64,000 nucleotides of DNA from Lachnospiraceae bacterium (GTDB lineage: Bacteria; Bacillota; Clostridia; Lachnospirales; Lachnospiraceae): NCBI GenBank assembly GCA_028689715.1, contig JAQVCQ010000001.1:54787-118786 (forward strand), read 5' to 3'. The notes beneath the pieces are model-generated. The model saw only the letters and a list, made by a program, of their open reading frames with translations. It had not been told where the DNA came from and did no database searches. The first letter of the stretch is position 1, and each line of letters opens with the position of its first letter. The translations under genes and the position numbers were made by a program. This document shows positions 35,656-45,399 of this stretch, one piece after another.

Positions 35656-38600
35656 ATGTATTTAAAAAGTATAGAAGTACATGGATTTAAGTCATTTGCA
35701 AATAAGATCAATTTTCAGTTCCATAATGGAATCACTGCGATTGTTGGGCCAAATGGAAGTGGAAAAAGTAATGTAGCCGACGCTGTGAGATGGGTTCTTG
35801 GTGAACAAAGAATCAAACAGCTTCGTGGTGCGTCTATGCAGGATGTCATTTTCTCGGGTACAGAAACCAGGAAACCACTCGGATATGCATATGTAGCGAT
35901 CACGCTGGATAATGCAGATCATCAGCTTCCGATTGAATACAATGAGGTTACGATTGCCAGAAGGATTTACCGTTCCGGAGAAAGTGAATATCTGATCAAT
36001 GGTACACCATGCAGACTCAAAGATGTCAATGAACTGTTCTATGATACGGGAATCGGAAAAGAAGGATACTCTATTATTGGACAGGGACAGATCGACAAAA
36101 TTCTTAGTGGTAAACCGGAAGAGCGAAGAGAGCTTTTTGATGAGGCGGCAGGAATTGTAAAATTCAAACGCAGAAAACTGACAGCACAAAAGAAACTTGA
36201 AGATGAAAAACTCAATCTGGTCAGGGTCAGTGATATCCTTTCTGAAATTGAAAAACAGGTCAGACCACTTGAAAAACAAGCTGAAGTAGCAAAAGTGTAT
36301 CTGAAGAAAAAAGAAGAATTAAAAAACCTGGATGTTAATGTATTTTTGCTTGAAAATGAAAAAATGAAAAATCAGATGATCGGTCTTGAAGAAAAGCAGC
36401 AGATCGCAGTATCTGATCTTGAAGAAAGTACAGCAAAATATGAATCGATCAAAATTGAATATGAAAACATTCAAAATGAACTGGTCCAGCTTGAAGAAAC
36501 GATTGAAAAAGAAAGAGCGGCTCTCAATGACAGTGGTCTGATGAGAGGAAAACTCGAAGGTGAAATTAATGTTTTAAAAGAACAGATCAATTCTTCGCGT
36601 GGAAATGAAAGTCATCTAAAGACACGTAAAGATACAGTCAGTCTTGAAATAGAAAATAAAGAAAAAGAAAAAGCGGCGATCCTTCTTGAAAAGAATGAAA
36701 TAGATTCTGATCTTGAAAAAGCAGCAAATAGAAGAGACGAAGCAAAAGAAAGTCTTTTAAGAATCCAAAAATCAATTGAGACATTTAATGCTGAAATTGA
36801 GGTTGCGAAAAATGCAATTATAACAGCCTTGAACGACAGAGCTATGATCAGATCCAAAATGGGTCGGTATGATACAATGCTTGAGCAGATCACAATTCGA
36901 AAGGCAGAGCTGAATGCAAAACTTCTTCGCGTAAAATCTGACGAGTCACAGCAGGTAGAGCTACTGAAGCATCTTCGGGATGAGTTCGAGCGTGTCAGTG
37001 CTTCTATTACAGATCTGAATGGAAAACTGAAGGAAATGGAAAAGCGTCTGGATGAGATCCATACGCTACTTACAGAGAAGGACACAAAATTACGAGACAA
37101 ACAAGTAGATTATCATCAGGATAAATCAAAGCTGGAATCAGTTGTAAATCTTTCTGAACGTTACGAAGGGTATGGCAACAGCATTCGTAAAGTCATGGAA
37201 CAAAAGGAACATAATCCTGAAATTGCAGGTGTAGTTGCAGATATTATCAAAGTAGAAAAAAAATATGAAACTGCTATTGAAACTGCACTTGGCGGAAACA
37301 TTCAAAATATTGTAACAGAAGATGAAGAGACTGCAAAAAAAATGATTTCATTTTTAAAGCAGAATAAATTCGGACGAGCTACTTTTTTACCGTTAACAAG
37401 TATAAAAAATCCACAGGAGTTTAAGACACCGGATGTTTTAAATGAAGATGGGGTGCTGGGGCTGGCTGACTCATTGGTCTCAACAGAGTCAAAGTTTGCA
37501 AATGTTGCAAAAGCAATGCTCGGGCGAATTGTAGTGGTAGATCAGGTAGATCATGCATTAAAGATCGCCAGAAAATATGATTATGGAATTCGTATGGTCA
37601 CACTCGAAGGAGAGTTGATCGTACCGGGTGGTGCGATCAGTGGTGGTGCATTTAAGAATAACAGCAATCTGCTTGGAAGAAAAAGAGAACAGGATGAACT
37701 TGAAAAGAAGGTAAAGACGCATCTTGCAGCAATCGAAGCTTTGATGCAGGAAATTGAATCTGCAAAAGAAGAGCGTAGTGTTTTAAGAAAAGATCTTGAA
37801 GAATTAAAAAAAGAAATTCAGGAGAAGTTTATTGAACAAAACACTGCCAGATTAAATGTGATCCAGGCACAGGAGAAAAAAGAAGAAGCTGCTGTTGGAT
37901 TTGAAACACTAAAAAATGAAGAAGAAGAAATAGACCAGAATATACTTGAAATTACTGATCAGAAGAATTCTATCATGATAGAATTGGAAGCGTCCCAGAT
38001 TTTGGAAAAGGAAACAGAGACCATTATTTCGGGATTACAGGAAAAGCTTGAAGTAGAACGTTCTAAAGAAACAGAGCAGACCACAAAGACGGGCGAACTC
38101 GATGTTGAGGTTGAAAAGAAATTGCAAAAACAGGAATTTCATCAGCAGAACCTTAACAGAATTCAGGGAGAAATTCTTCGTCTGACTTCTGAACTTGATG
38201 AAATATTGCAAAAACAGAAAGAACTGACAGAAGAAATAGGTCATAAAGAAGAAAACATCATCATGATCGAACAGACGATCAAGGAATCCTATACCTATCA
38301 GGATGGTGCACAAAAGCATTTAAGTGATTGTGTTGCAAGAAAAGAGACATTGAGTGGAAGACAGAAGACTTTCTTTACTGACAGGGAAGCAATCGCAGAG
38401 CGAATGAACGCACTTGATAAAGAGGTATACAGATTAAATACACAGCATGACAAACTTGAAGAAAGTATGGAAGCTCAGATCAATTATATGTGGGATGAAT
38501 ATGAGATCACATTGAGCGAGGCTGTTGGTATGAAACGTGATGAAATGCCTGAGCTGTCTGTGATGAAAAAAGAGATCAGTGCTTTAAAGGATCAAATTAA

Positions 38601-39216
38601 GAAGCTCGGAGATGTTAATGTCAATGCAATTGAAGATTTCAAGAATTTGACGGAACGGCATCAATTCTTAAAAACACAGCATGATGATCTGGTTTCTGCG
38701 GAACAGACACTGATCAAGATCATTGAAGAACTCGATGCAGCAATGAGAAAACAATTTCAGGAGAAGTTCGGACAGATCGTTCGAGAATTCGACAAAGTAT
38801 TCAAGGAACTGTTTGGCGGTGGAAAAGGGACACTTGAATTAATGGAAGATGAAGACATTCTGGAAGCTGGGATCAGAATTATCGCACAGCCACCCGGAAA
38901 AAAACTTCAAAATATGATGCAGCTGTCCGGTGGTGAAAAGGCACTGACAGCAATTGCACTTTTATTTGCGATTCAGAACCTGAAACCTTCACCATTTTGT
39001 CTGCTGGATGAGATCGAAGCGGCACTTGACGAATCAAATGTAGGCAGATACGCGAAGTATCTTCACAAATTATCTAAAAATACACAGTTCATTGTAATCA
39101 CACACAGAAGGGGAACCATGGAATCAGCGGACCGTCTGTATGGAATTACAATGCAGGAAAAGGGAGTATCAGCACTAGTTAGTGTGAATCTGATCGATAA
39201 AGAGCTGGAGGAATAA
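35656..39216 (+). CDS. smc: Chromosome segregation ATPase SMC
   Basis: 1186 residues. N-terminal ATPase half with Walker A IVGPNGSGKSNVADA (about 30-44), a long coiled coil (about 170-500), a flexible hinge (about 515-660, NPEIAGVVADIIKVE to VPGGAISGG), return coiled coil (about 670-1020), and the C-terminal ATPase half with MQLSGGEKALTAIAL and LLDEIEAALDESN. Condensin core that loops and segregates DNA with ScpAB, whose genes are not in the window. Full length, no frameshift. Confidence 0.97.
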   Translation: MYLKSIEVHGFKSFANKINFQFHNGITAIVGPNGSGKSNVADAVRWVLGEQRIKQLRGASMQDVIFSGTETRKPLGYAYVAITLDNADHQLPIEYNEVTIARRIYRSGESEYLINGTPCRLKDVNELFYDTGIGKEGYSIIGQGQIDKILSGKPEERRELFDEAAGIVKFKRRKLTAQKKLEDEKLNLVRVSDILSEIEKQVRPLEKQAEVAKVYLKKKEELKNLDVNVFLLENEKMKNQMIGLEEKQQIAVSDLEESTAKYESIKIEYENIQNELVQLEETIEKERAALNDSGLMRGKLEGEINVLKEQINSSRGNESHLKTRKDTVSLEIENKEKEKAAILLEKNEIDSDLEKAANRRDEAKESLLRIQKSIETFNAEIEVAKNAIITALNDRAMIRSKMGRYDTMLEQITIRKAELNAKLLRVKSDESQQVELLKHLRDEFERVSASITDLNGKLKEMEKRLDEIHTLLTEKDTKLRDKQVDYHQDKSKLESVVNLSERYEGYGNSIRKVMEQKEHNPEIAGVVADIIKVEKKYETAIETALGGNIQNIVTEDEETAKKMISFLKQNKFGRATFLPLTSIKNPQEFKTPDVLNEDGVLGLADSLVSTESKFANVAKAMLGRIVVVDQVDHALKIARKYDYGIRMVTLEGELIVPGGAISGGAFKNNSNLLGRKREQDELEKKVKTHLAAIEALMQEIESAKEERSVLRKDLEELKKEIQEKFIEQNTARLNVIQAQEKKEEAAVGFETLKNEEEEIDQNILEITDQKNSIMIELEASQILEKETETIISGLQEKLEVERSKETEQTTKTGELDVEVEKKLQKQEFHQQNLNRIQGEILRLTSELDEILQKQKELTEEIGHKEENIIMIEQTIKESYTYQDGAQKHLSDCVARKETLSGRQKTFFTDREAIAERMNALDKEVYRLNTQHDKLEESMEAQINYMWDEYEITLSEAVGMKRDEMPELSVMKKEISALKDQIKKLGDVNVNAIEDFKNLTERHQFLKTQHDDLVSAEQTLIKIIEELDAAMRKQFQEKFGQIVREFDKVFKELFGGGKGTLELMEDEDILEAGIRIIAQPPGKKLQNMMQLSGGEKALTAIALLFAIQNLKPSPFCLLDEIEAALDESNVGRYAKYLHKLSKNTQFIVITHRRGTMESADRLYGITMQEKGVSALVSVNLIDKELEE

Positions 39217-39222
39217 AGGGAT

Positions 39223-40164
39223 ATGTCTGAAGAGAAGATAGGCTTTTTTGAACGTCTGAAGAATGGTCTGACAAAAACGCGAAATAATATTGTTAACAGC
39301 ATTGATTCTGTGTTCAGTGGTTTTAAAACAATTGATGATGATTTTTATGAAGAATTAGAAGAAATTCTTGTAATGGGTGATATCGGAATCAAAGCTACAG
39401 ACCAGATCATAACTGAATTAAAAAAAGAAGTAAAACAACGCCATATCAAAGAACCGGCTGACTGCCGAAGTATATTAATAAATACGATCAAAGAGCAAAT
39501 GAAAGTAGACCAGGATGCATATGCATTTGAAAATAAAACATCCGTCATTCTGATCGTAGGTGTGAATGGTGTTGGTAAGACGACTACAATTGGGAAACTT
39601 GCTTCAATTTATAAGGCGCAGGGCAAAAAAGTATTGATCGCAGCTGCAGATACATTCCGTGCTGCGGCAAGCGAACAATTAGAAGAATGGGCAGACCGTG
39701 CAGGTGTAGATATTATTACAGGAAAAGAAGGTTCAGATCCTGCATCTGTCATATTCGATGCTGTCAATGCGGCAAAAGCAAGAAAAACAGATGTATTATT
39801 ATGCGATACTGCAGGCCGTCTTCATAATAAAAAGAATTTGATGGAAGAACTCAAGAAGATCGACAGAATCATTGAACGTGAATTCCCGGATGCATATAAA
39901 GAGAGCCTGGTCGTTCTGGATGGTGCAACAGGACAAAATGCACTTATGCAGGCAAGAGAGTTCAAAGATGCCACAAATATTACAGGTATTGTATTAACTA
40001 AAATGGATGGAACTGCAAAAGGTGGAATTGCTGTTGCGATTCAGTCAGAATTACAGGTTCCTGTAAAATACATTGGAGTTGGAGAAAAAATCAACGATCT
40101 GCAGAAGTTTGATCCTGATGATTTTGTGGATGCATTATTTGACAGAAGCCAGGAAAAAGAATAA
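39223..40164 (+). CDS. ftsY: Signal recognition particle receptor FtsY
   Basis: 313 residues: short N domain and GTPase G domain. G1 VGVNGVGKTTTIGKLA, AADTFRAAASEQLEEWA, DTAGRLHNKKNLMEEL, TKMDGTAKGGIAVAI and the closing GVGEKINDLQKFDPDDFV. It lacks the long acidic A domain of E. coli FtsY, as usual in Firmicutes. Receives ribosome-nascent chain complexes from Ffh, encoded 2.7 kb downstream. Confidence 0.97.
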   Translation: MSEEKIGFFERLKNGLTKTRNNIVNSIDSVFSGFKTIDDDFYEELEEILVMGDIGIKATDQIITELKKEVKQRHIKEPADCRSILINTIKEQMKVDQDAYAFENKTSVILIVGVNGVGKTTTIGKLASIYKAQGKKVLIAAADTFRAAASEQLEEWADRAGVDIITGKEGSDPASVIFDAVNAAKARKTDVLLCDTAGRLHNKKNLMEELKKIDRIIEREFPDAYKESLVVLDGATGQNALMQAREFKDATNITGIVLTKMDGTAKGGIAVAIQSELQVPVKYIGVGEKINDLQKFDPDDFVDALFDRSQEKE

Positions 40165-40225
40165 GATAAAGAATGTTCTTAAGGTTATGTACTTAAAAAT
40201 ATACGACTGAAGGGAAAGAGCGTCT

Positions 40226-41437
40226 ATGCTTACATTAGAAAAGTTTGAAGAAGCATCTGAAATCGTTAAAAAGGTTACATCCAATACGGAATTGGTCTAC
40301 AGTGATTATTTCAGTTCCATTACCGGGAATAAAGTATATTTCAAGCCGGAAAATATGCAGTTCACAGGAGCGTATAAGCTACGTGGAGCTTATTATAAAA
40401 TCAGTACCCTTTCAGAAGAGGAACGTGCAAAAGGGCTCATCACAGCATCGGCTGGTAATCATGCGCAAGGTGTGGCTTATGCAGCAAAGTGCTATGGAGC
40501 CAAGGCAGTCATCGTCATGCCAACAACAACACCACTCATGAAAGTGAATAGAACAAAAGGCTATGGAGCTCAGGTTATTTTACATGGAGATGTGTATGAC
40601 GAAGCATGTGCAAAGGCTTATGAAATCGCAAAGGAAGAAGGACTGACATTTATTCATCCGTTTGATGACCTGGCTGTTGCTACCGGTCAGGGAACGATTG
40701 CGATGGAAATCTATAAAGAACTTCCGCTTGTTGATTATATCCTTGTACCAATTGGAGGAGGCGGTCTTGTTACCGGAGTTTCGGTACTGACCAAAATGCT
40801 CAATCCCAATGTGAAAGTAATTGGAGTAGAGCCTGCAGGTGCTAACTGCATGCAGGAGTCGGTAAGGAATGGCAAAGTTACAACTTTGAACAGTGTGAAT
40901 ACGATTGCAGATGGTACAGCGGTGAAAACACCGGGAAGTTTGATTTTTCCTTATGTAAGAGATCATGTTGATGAAATCATTACTGTAGCAGATGAAGAAC
41001 TTGTAGTTTCTTTTCTGGATATGGTAGAAAACCATAAAATGATCGTAGAGAATTCAGGTCTTTTAACAGTGGCAGCACTAAAGCATCTGGATGTTAAAAA
41101 TAAAAAAGTAGTTTCAATCTTGAGTGGTGGAAATATGGATGTCATTACGATGTCATCAGTCGTTCAACAGGGACTGATCTTTCGGGATAGAATCTTTACA
41201 GTATCGGTACTCCTTCCGGATAAACCGGGTGAGTTGAGCCGGGTCGCTGATGTCATCGCAAAAGTAAATGGAAATGTTATTAAATTAGAGCATAATCAGT
41301 TCGTTTCTATTAATAGAAACGCAGCTGTGGAACTTCGTATTACGATGGAAGCATATGGCTCTGAACATAAAGCGCAGATTATCGAAGCCCTGAATTTACA
41401 GGGGTATAAGCCTAAAGTAGTCAGAACGAATATCTGA
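40226..41437 (+). CDS. ilvA: Threonine ammonia-lyase (threonine dehydratase)
   Basis: 403 residues, PLP enzyme that deaminates threonine to 2-oxobutanoate for isoleucine synthesis or catabolism. The PLP lysine is in FTGAYKLRGAYY, followed by SAGNHAQG and the phosphate loop GGGGLVTG. The C-terminal 75 residues form one ACT domain (LLPDKPGELSRVADVI). This length and single ACT domain match the shorter TdcB-like/IlvA group rather than the 514-residue E. coli IlvA. It stands between ftsY and the SRP genes, an unusual insertion. Confidence 0.92.
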   Translation: MLTLEKFEEASEIVKKVTSNTELVYSDYFSSITGNKVYFKPENMQFTGAYKLRGAYYKISTLSEEERAKGLITASAGNHAQGVAYAAKCYGAKAVIVMPTTTPLMKVNRTKGYGAQVILHGDVYDEACAKAYEIAKEEGLTFIHPFDDLAVATGQGTIAMEIYKELPLVDYILVPIGGGGLVTGVSVLTKMLNPNVKVIGVEPAGANCMQESVRNGKVTTLNSVNTIADGTAVKTPGSLIFPYVRDHVDEIITVADEELVVSFLDMVENHKMIVENSGLLTVAALKHLDVKNKKVVSILSGGNMDVITMSSVVQQGLIFRDRIFTVSVLLPDKPGELSRVADVIAKVNGNVIKLEHNQFVSINRNAAVELRITMEAYGSEHKAQIIEALNLQGYKPKVVRTNI

Positions 41438-41457
41438 TTCATTCAAAGCGTGATAAG

Positions 41458-41498
41458 AGCAGATTATATGTGTACCTTTACATATAGTCTGCTTTTTT
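41458..41498 (+). terminator. Intrinsic terminator after ilvA
   Basis: AGCAGA-T-TATATGT (41458-41471) pairs with ACATATA-G-TCTGCT (41480-41493), one mismatch, then T6. Confidence 0.9.
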
Positions 41499-41556
41499 GA
41501 TTTCGATCATAAAAAAGTAAAAAATAATTTATGAAGAACGACTCACAGGAGGAATT

Positions 41557-42426
41557 ATGGCAAGAGAAAAAACAGTATCCAGAAGGATATGGGATTATAT
41601 CATTATTACACTGGCATCCTTGATTTATGCGACGGGTCTGGCATTATTTCTGGATCCCAATAATCTTGCACCCGGTGGATTTTCAGGAATTGCGATCATC
41701 ATCAGCAGATTCACCTCGATTTCAACAGGAACATGGTTCTTGATTTTTAATATCCCTGTCATGATACTTGGGATGTGGAAATTCGGATGGAAATTTATTG
41801 TATCTACGATTTATTCTATTGTGATTATATCTCTTGCAACAAATGCTATGGCAGGATTTGGACCTGCAACACAGGATCCGTTACTTGCGGCGACCGCGGG
41901 AGGCAGTCTGATTGCGATCGGTGTAGGGCTGATTTTCAGAGTAGGAGCTACAACAGGAGGAACAGATATCATTGTTAAGTTCCTAAGACTGAAATATCGC
42001 CATTTAAGAACTGGAGTGATTTTTCTCCTTACGGATGCGATTATTGTGACAGCATCAGGTATTGCATTTGGGAAAATAGATACTGCGCTTTATGCGGGCA
42101 TTGCAGTCATTGTGTGTTCCATTGTGATGGATATTGTATTATATGGTAGAGATGAAGCAAAATTGATATATATTATCAGTGATAAAGCTGATCTGATCGC
42201 AGGACGCCTGATGCAGGAACTTGATGTAGGCGCAACTTTTTTGAAAGGATCAGGAGCTTATAGCAATCAAAACAAAAAAATCATAATGTGTGCCATGAAA
42301 AAACAAGTAGCTCCTAAGGCGGAAGAAGTGGTGAAAGAAATGGATCCAGATTCTTTTATGATCGTAACAAGTGCAAGTGAAGTGTTCGGAGAAGGGCATA
42401 AAAGTTATTTTAGTGAAAAACTATAG
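41557..42426 (+). CDS. YitT family membrane protein (DUF161/DUF2179)
   Basis: 289 residues. About five membrane helices (residues 10-175; ASLIYATGLALFLDPNNLAPGGFSG opens with the typical family motif) followed by a cytoplasmic DUF2179 domain (about 205-285, ending DPDSFMIVTSASEVFGEGH). The YitT family is widespread in Firmicutes with no settled function; transport is suspected. AGGAGG precedes the start. It is monocistronic, between a terminator and the ylxM promoter region. Confidence 0.9.
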   Translation: MAREKTVSRRIWDYIIITLASLIYATGLALFLDPNNLAPGGFSGIAIIISRFTSISTGTWFLIFNIPVMILGMWKFGWKFIVSTIYSIVIISLATNAMAGFGPATQDPLLAATAGGSLIAIGVGLIFRVGATTGGTDIIVKFLRLKYRHLRTGVIFLLTDAIIVTASGIAFGKIDTALYAGIAVIVCSIVMDIVLYGRDEAKLIYIISDKADLIAGRLMQELDVGATFLKGSGAYSNQNKKIIMCAMKKQVAPKAEEVVKEMDPDSFMIVTSASEVFGEGHKSYFSEKL

Positions 42427-42463
42427 GAAATATGTAACATGAACATGTATTTGTCATTTAAGC

Positions 42464-42495
42464 ATTAGTGTCAAGAAAAAACACTTGACACTAAT
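42464..42495. promoter_or_regulatory. 12-bp inverted repeat on the ylxM-ffh promoter
   Basis: ATTAGTGTCAAG (42464-42475) and CTTGACACTAAT (42484-42495) are perfectly complementary with an 8-nt A-rich centre. The right arm contains the -35 box TTGACA. No T run follows on either strand, so it is not a terminator; an operator is the best reading. Confidence 0.65.
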
Positions 42496-42513
42496 TGAAT
42501 TATAAGATAAGAT
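42485..42513 (+). promoter_or_regulatory. Promoter of the ylxM-ffh-rpsP operon
   Basis: TTGACA (42485-42490), 17-nt spacer, TAAGAT (42508-42513), 44 bp before ylxM. Confidence 0.75.
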
Positions 42514-42556
42514 TACTCAGGTAGTGAATAAATAGAACAACCAACAGGTCGCGCAG

Positions 42557-42895
42557 ATGGAAAAAATAATAGAACAGAATTTACTTTATGATTTTTATGG
42601 AGAGCTTCTGACAGAGCACCAGAGGAAAGTATATGAAAATGCTGTTTATAACGACTTGTCTTTAAGTGAAATCGCAGATGAACTGGGAATCAGCAGACAG
42701 GGAGTTCATGATTTGCTGAAACGATGCGACAAGATCATGGCTGGATATGAAGAGAAACTGAAGCTTGTTGAAAAATTCAGCATGACAAGAGAAAGAATCA
42801 TTGAAATTAAAAAACTGGCCTTAACAATGAAGCAGCAGAACAGTGATACAGATAAAATAGCCAAAATTGCTGATGCGATTTTAGAGGAATTATAA
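42557..42895 (+). CDS. ylxM: YlxM/p13-like SRP-associated DNA-binding protein
   Basis: 112 residues, a sigma-70 region 4-like helix-turn-helix: LLYDFYGELLTEHQRKVYE and LSLSEIADELGISRQGVHDLLKR. UPF0122 proteins lie directly ahead of ffh and, in Streptococcus, YlxM binds SRP and modulates FtsY. The gene starts 4 bp before ffh begins after its stop (42895 to 42899), so the two are coupled. A weak AGGT lies before the start. Confidence 0.92.
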   Translation: MEKIIEQNLLYDFYGELLTEHQRKVYENAVYNDLSLSEIADELGISRQGVHDLLKRCDKIMAGYEEKLKLVEKFSMTRERIIEIKKLALTMKQQNSDTDKIAKIADAILEEL

Positions 42896-42898
42896 TAT

Positions 42899-44260
42899 AT
42901 GGCATTTGAGAGCTTAACAGATAAACTACAAAGTGTATTTAAAAACTTAAGAAGCAAGGGAAGGCTGACAGAAGAAGACGTCAAGGCAGCACTCAAAGAA
43001 GTAAAAATGGCACTATTGGAAGCGGATGTTAACTTTAAAGTAGTAAAACAGTTCGTTAAAACAGTGGAAGAACGTGCAATCGGTCAAGATGTCATGAATG
43101 GTCTGAATCCTGGACAGATGGTCGTTAAAATAGTTAATGAAGAATTGACTGCGCTAATGGGATCTGAAACAACAGAGATCGCTTTTCAACCCGGAAAATC
43201 AATCACAGTCATTATGATGTGTGGACTCCAGGGTGCAGGTAAAACAACAACGACAGCAAAAATTGCCGGAAAACTTAAATTAAAAGGCAAGAAAAGTCTT
43301 TTGGTCGCATGTGACGTGTACAGACCGGCAGCAATCAAGCAGCTGCAGATCAATGGGGAGAAGCAGGATGTAGAAGTATTCGCTCTTCCGGATTCAAAAG
43401 AACCAGTCACAATTGCAAAAGAAGCAGTTGCATATGCTGAAAAGAATGGACATAACATTGTCATTCTGGATACTGCAGGACGTCTGCACATTGATGAAGA
43501 CATGATGCAGGAATTACAAAATATTAAAGAACATGTAACTGTTCATCAGACACTGCTTGTTGTGGACGCAATGACAGGTCAGGATGCAGTAAACATAGCC
43601 AAAGAATTCAATGAGAAAATTGGACTGGATGGCGTTGTACTTACTAAAATGGATGGTGATTCCAGAGGTGGTGCAGCACTTTCGGTAAAGGCAGTAACAG
43701 GGAAGCCGATCATATATATTGGTATGGGTGAAAAGCTCTCTGATCTTGAACAGTTCTATCCTGACAGAATGGCGGGAAGAATTCTTGGGATGGGAGACGT
43801 CTTAAGTCTGATTGAAAAAGTTCAGGCAGATGTAGATGTCGACAAAGAAAAACAAATGGCAGCCAAGCTTAAAAAAGGAAAATTTGATTTTGAAGACTAT
43901 CTTGAGTCTATGAATCAGATGAAGAAAATGGGCGGGCTCGCCTCGATTCTCGGTATGATGCCGGGTATGGGTTCAAAGATGGGAGATATTGAATCCATGG
44001 TAGATGAAAATCAGCTCAAGAGAATGGAAGCGATTGTATTATCCATGACTCCTGCTGAAAGACAAAATCCCAAATTGTTGAACCCAGGCAGAAAACATAG
44101 AATTGCCAAAGGTGCAGGTGTGGACATCAGTGTAGTGAACCGTTTTATTAAACAGTTCGAACAATCACAAAAGATGATGAAGCAACTCCCAGGTATGATG
44201 GGTGGAATTGGTAAAAAAGGCAGAGGCGGCTTCCCAGGAAGACTCAACTTTCCTTTTTAA
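42899..44260 (+). CDS. ffh: Signal recognition particle protein Ffh
   Basis: 453 residues: N domain, GTPase G domain (G1 GLQGAGKTTTTAKIA, DTAGRLHIDEDMM, TKMDGDSRGGAALS) and methionine-rich M domain (about 300-440) with LNPGRKHRIAKGAG, the 4.5S RNA-binding site. It targets nascent membrane proteins to FtsY. The C-terminus is rich in Gly and Lys, normal for the family. No SRP RNA gene is in the window. Confidence 0.97.
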   Translation: MAFESLTDKLQSVFKNLRSKGRLTEEDVKAALKEVKMALLEADVNFKVVKQFVKTVEERAIGQDVMNGLNPGQMVVKIVNEELTALMGSETTEIAFQPGKSITVIMMCGLQGAGKTTTTAKIAGKLKLKGKKSLLVACDVYRPAAIKQLQINGEKQDVEVFALPDSKEPVTIAKEAVAYAEKNGHNIVILDTAGRLHIDEDMMQELQNIKEHVTVHQTLLVVDAMTGQDAVNIAKEFNEKIGLDGVVLTKMDGDSRGGAALSVKAVTGKPIIYIGMGEKLSDLEQFYPDRMAGRILGMGDVLSLIEKVQADVDVDKEKQMAAKLKKGKFDFEDYLESMNQMKKMGGLASILGMMPGMGSKMGDIESMVDENQLKRMEAIVLSMTPAERQNPKLLNPGRKHRIAKGAGVDISVVNRFIKQFEQSQKMMKQLPGMMGGIGKKGRGGFPGRLNFPF

Positions 44261-44295
44261 TAAATTAATTATAATAAAACCGGAGGTGAAAAAAC

Positions 44296-44541
44296 ATGGC
44301 AGTAAAAATCAGATTAAGAAGAATGGGTCAGAAAAAAGCTCCTTTCTATAGAATCGTAGTTGCAGATTCCAGATCTCCAAGAGATGGAAAATGTATCGCT
44401 GAAATAGGAACTTACAATCCAAACACAGATCCAAGTGAATTTAAAGTAGATGCTGAACTTGCAAAAGAATGGTTAGTAAACGGAGCACAGCCTACAGAAG
44501 TTGTTGCAAAGATTTTCAAAGCAGCTGGTATTGAAAAATAA
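44296..44541 (+). CDS. rpsP: Small ribosomal subunit protein bS16
   Basis: 81 residues. [19 protein letters not shown] is the family signature, followed by [10 protein letters not shown] and EIGTYNP. GGAGGTG is a near-perfect ribosome binding site. Position between ffh and khpA-rimM-trmD-rplS matches Firmicutes. Confidence 0.98.
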   Translation: MAVKIRLRRMGQKKAPFYRIVVADSRSPRDGKCIAEIGTYNPNTDPSEFKVDAELAKEWLVNGAQPTEVVAKIFKAAGIEK

Positions 44542-44573
44542 TAATTTGACACAACTTTTTTCGGAGGTGGATT

Positions 44574-44801
44574 ATGAAAGATCTGGTTGAAGTATTAGCA
44601 AAAGCACTTGTCGATAATCCGGATGAAGTGGTTGTTACCGAGAAGACCGAAGGGAAAACGGTAACAGTTGAACTTCACGTTGCTCCTTCCGATATGGGTA
44701 AAGTTATTGGAAAACAAGGAAGAATTGCAAAAGCGATTCGCTCTGTTGTTAAGGCAGCATCATCCAAAGACAATAAGAAAGTTGAAGTTGAAATCAACTG
44801 A
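44574..44801 (+). CDS. khpA: KH-domain RNA-binding protein KhpA (YlqC)
   Basis: 75 residues, a single KH domain with the GxxG loop in [16 protein letters not shown]. KhpA works with KhpB (Jag/EloR) in RNA binding that influences cell elongation in streptococci. GGAGGTGG precedes the ATG. Lies between rpsP and rimM as usual. Confidence 0.94.
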   Translation: MKDLVEVLAKALVDNPDEVVVTEKTEGKTVTVELHVAPSDMGKVIGKQGRIAKAIRSVVKAASSKDNKKVEVEIN

Positions 44802-44805
44802 TTTG

Positions 44806-44837
44806 TAGGGGCGCTCATTTTGGGCTGTCCCTATTTT
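44806..44837 (+). terminator. Weak hairpin terminator between khpA and rimM
   Basis: TAGGG (44806-44810) pairs with CCCTA (44829-44833), with an inner GCTC/GGGC stem, then TTTT. The weak T run suggests partial read-through into rimM. Confidence 0.55.
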
Positions 44838-44881
44838 ATCGGTATCATACTGATTACAGATATAGATACAAAAGGAGTAAA

Positions 44882-45391
44882 ATGGAAGATTTACTACAAG
44901 TGGGAATTATTTCATCAACACATGGAATCAAGGGCGAAGTAAAAGTATATCCTACAACTGACGATACCAATCGATTTAAAAAATTGAAAGAGATCATATT
45001 AGATACGGGGAAAGAAAAGAAAACACTTGAAATTGAAGGCGTTAAATTTTTTAAACAGTTTGCGATTCTTAAATTTAAAGGGTTTGATAATATAAATGAC
45101 ATCCAGGAATATAAAGGGAAGAGTCTTTTTGTTACCAGAGAAAATGCAATAAAGTTAAAAAAAGATGAGTATTTTATTGCAGACCTGATTGGAATGCAGG
45201 TCTTAAATGAAGATGGAAGTATACTTGGTGTCTTAAAAGAGGTCATGCTGACAGGAGCAAATGACGTTTATGTAGTTGAAATGGAAGATCATAGAGAGGT
45301 GCTGATTCCAGCAATCAAACAATGCATTCTTTCAGTTGAAATAGAAAGCCATAAAATGACGGTAAAATTACTGGACGGATTATTGGATTAG
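44882..45391 (+). CDS. rimM: Ribosome maturation factor RimM
   Basis: 169 residues: N-terminal RimM domain ([20 protein letters not shown]) and C-terminal PRC barrel ([16 protein letters not shown] to [11 protein letters not shown]). Assists 30S head assembly together with bS19. AAAGGAG ribosome binding site; trmD follows 8 bp after the stop. Confidence 0.95.
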   Translation: MEDLLQVGIISSTHGIKGEVKVYPTTDDTNRFKKLKEIILDTGKEKKTLEIEGVKFFKQFAILKFKGFDNINDIQEYKGKSLFVTRENAIKLKKDEYFIADLIGMQVLNEDGSILGVLKEVMLTGANDVYVVEMEDHREVLIPAIKQCILSVEIESHKMTVKLLDGLLD

Positions 45392-45399
45392 GTGAAAAC

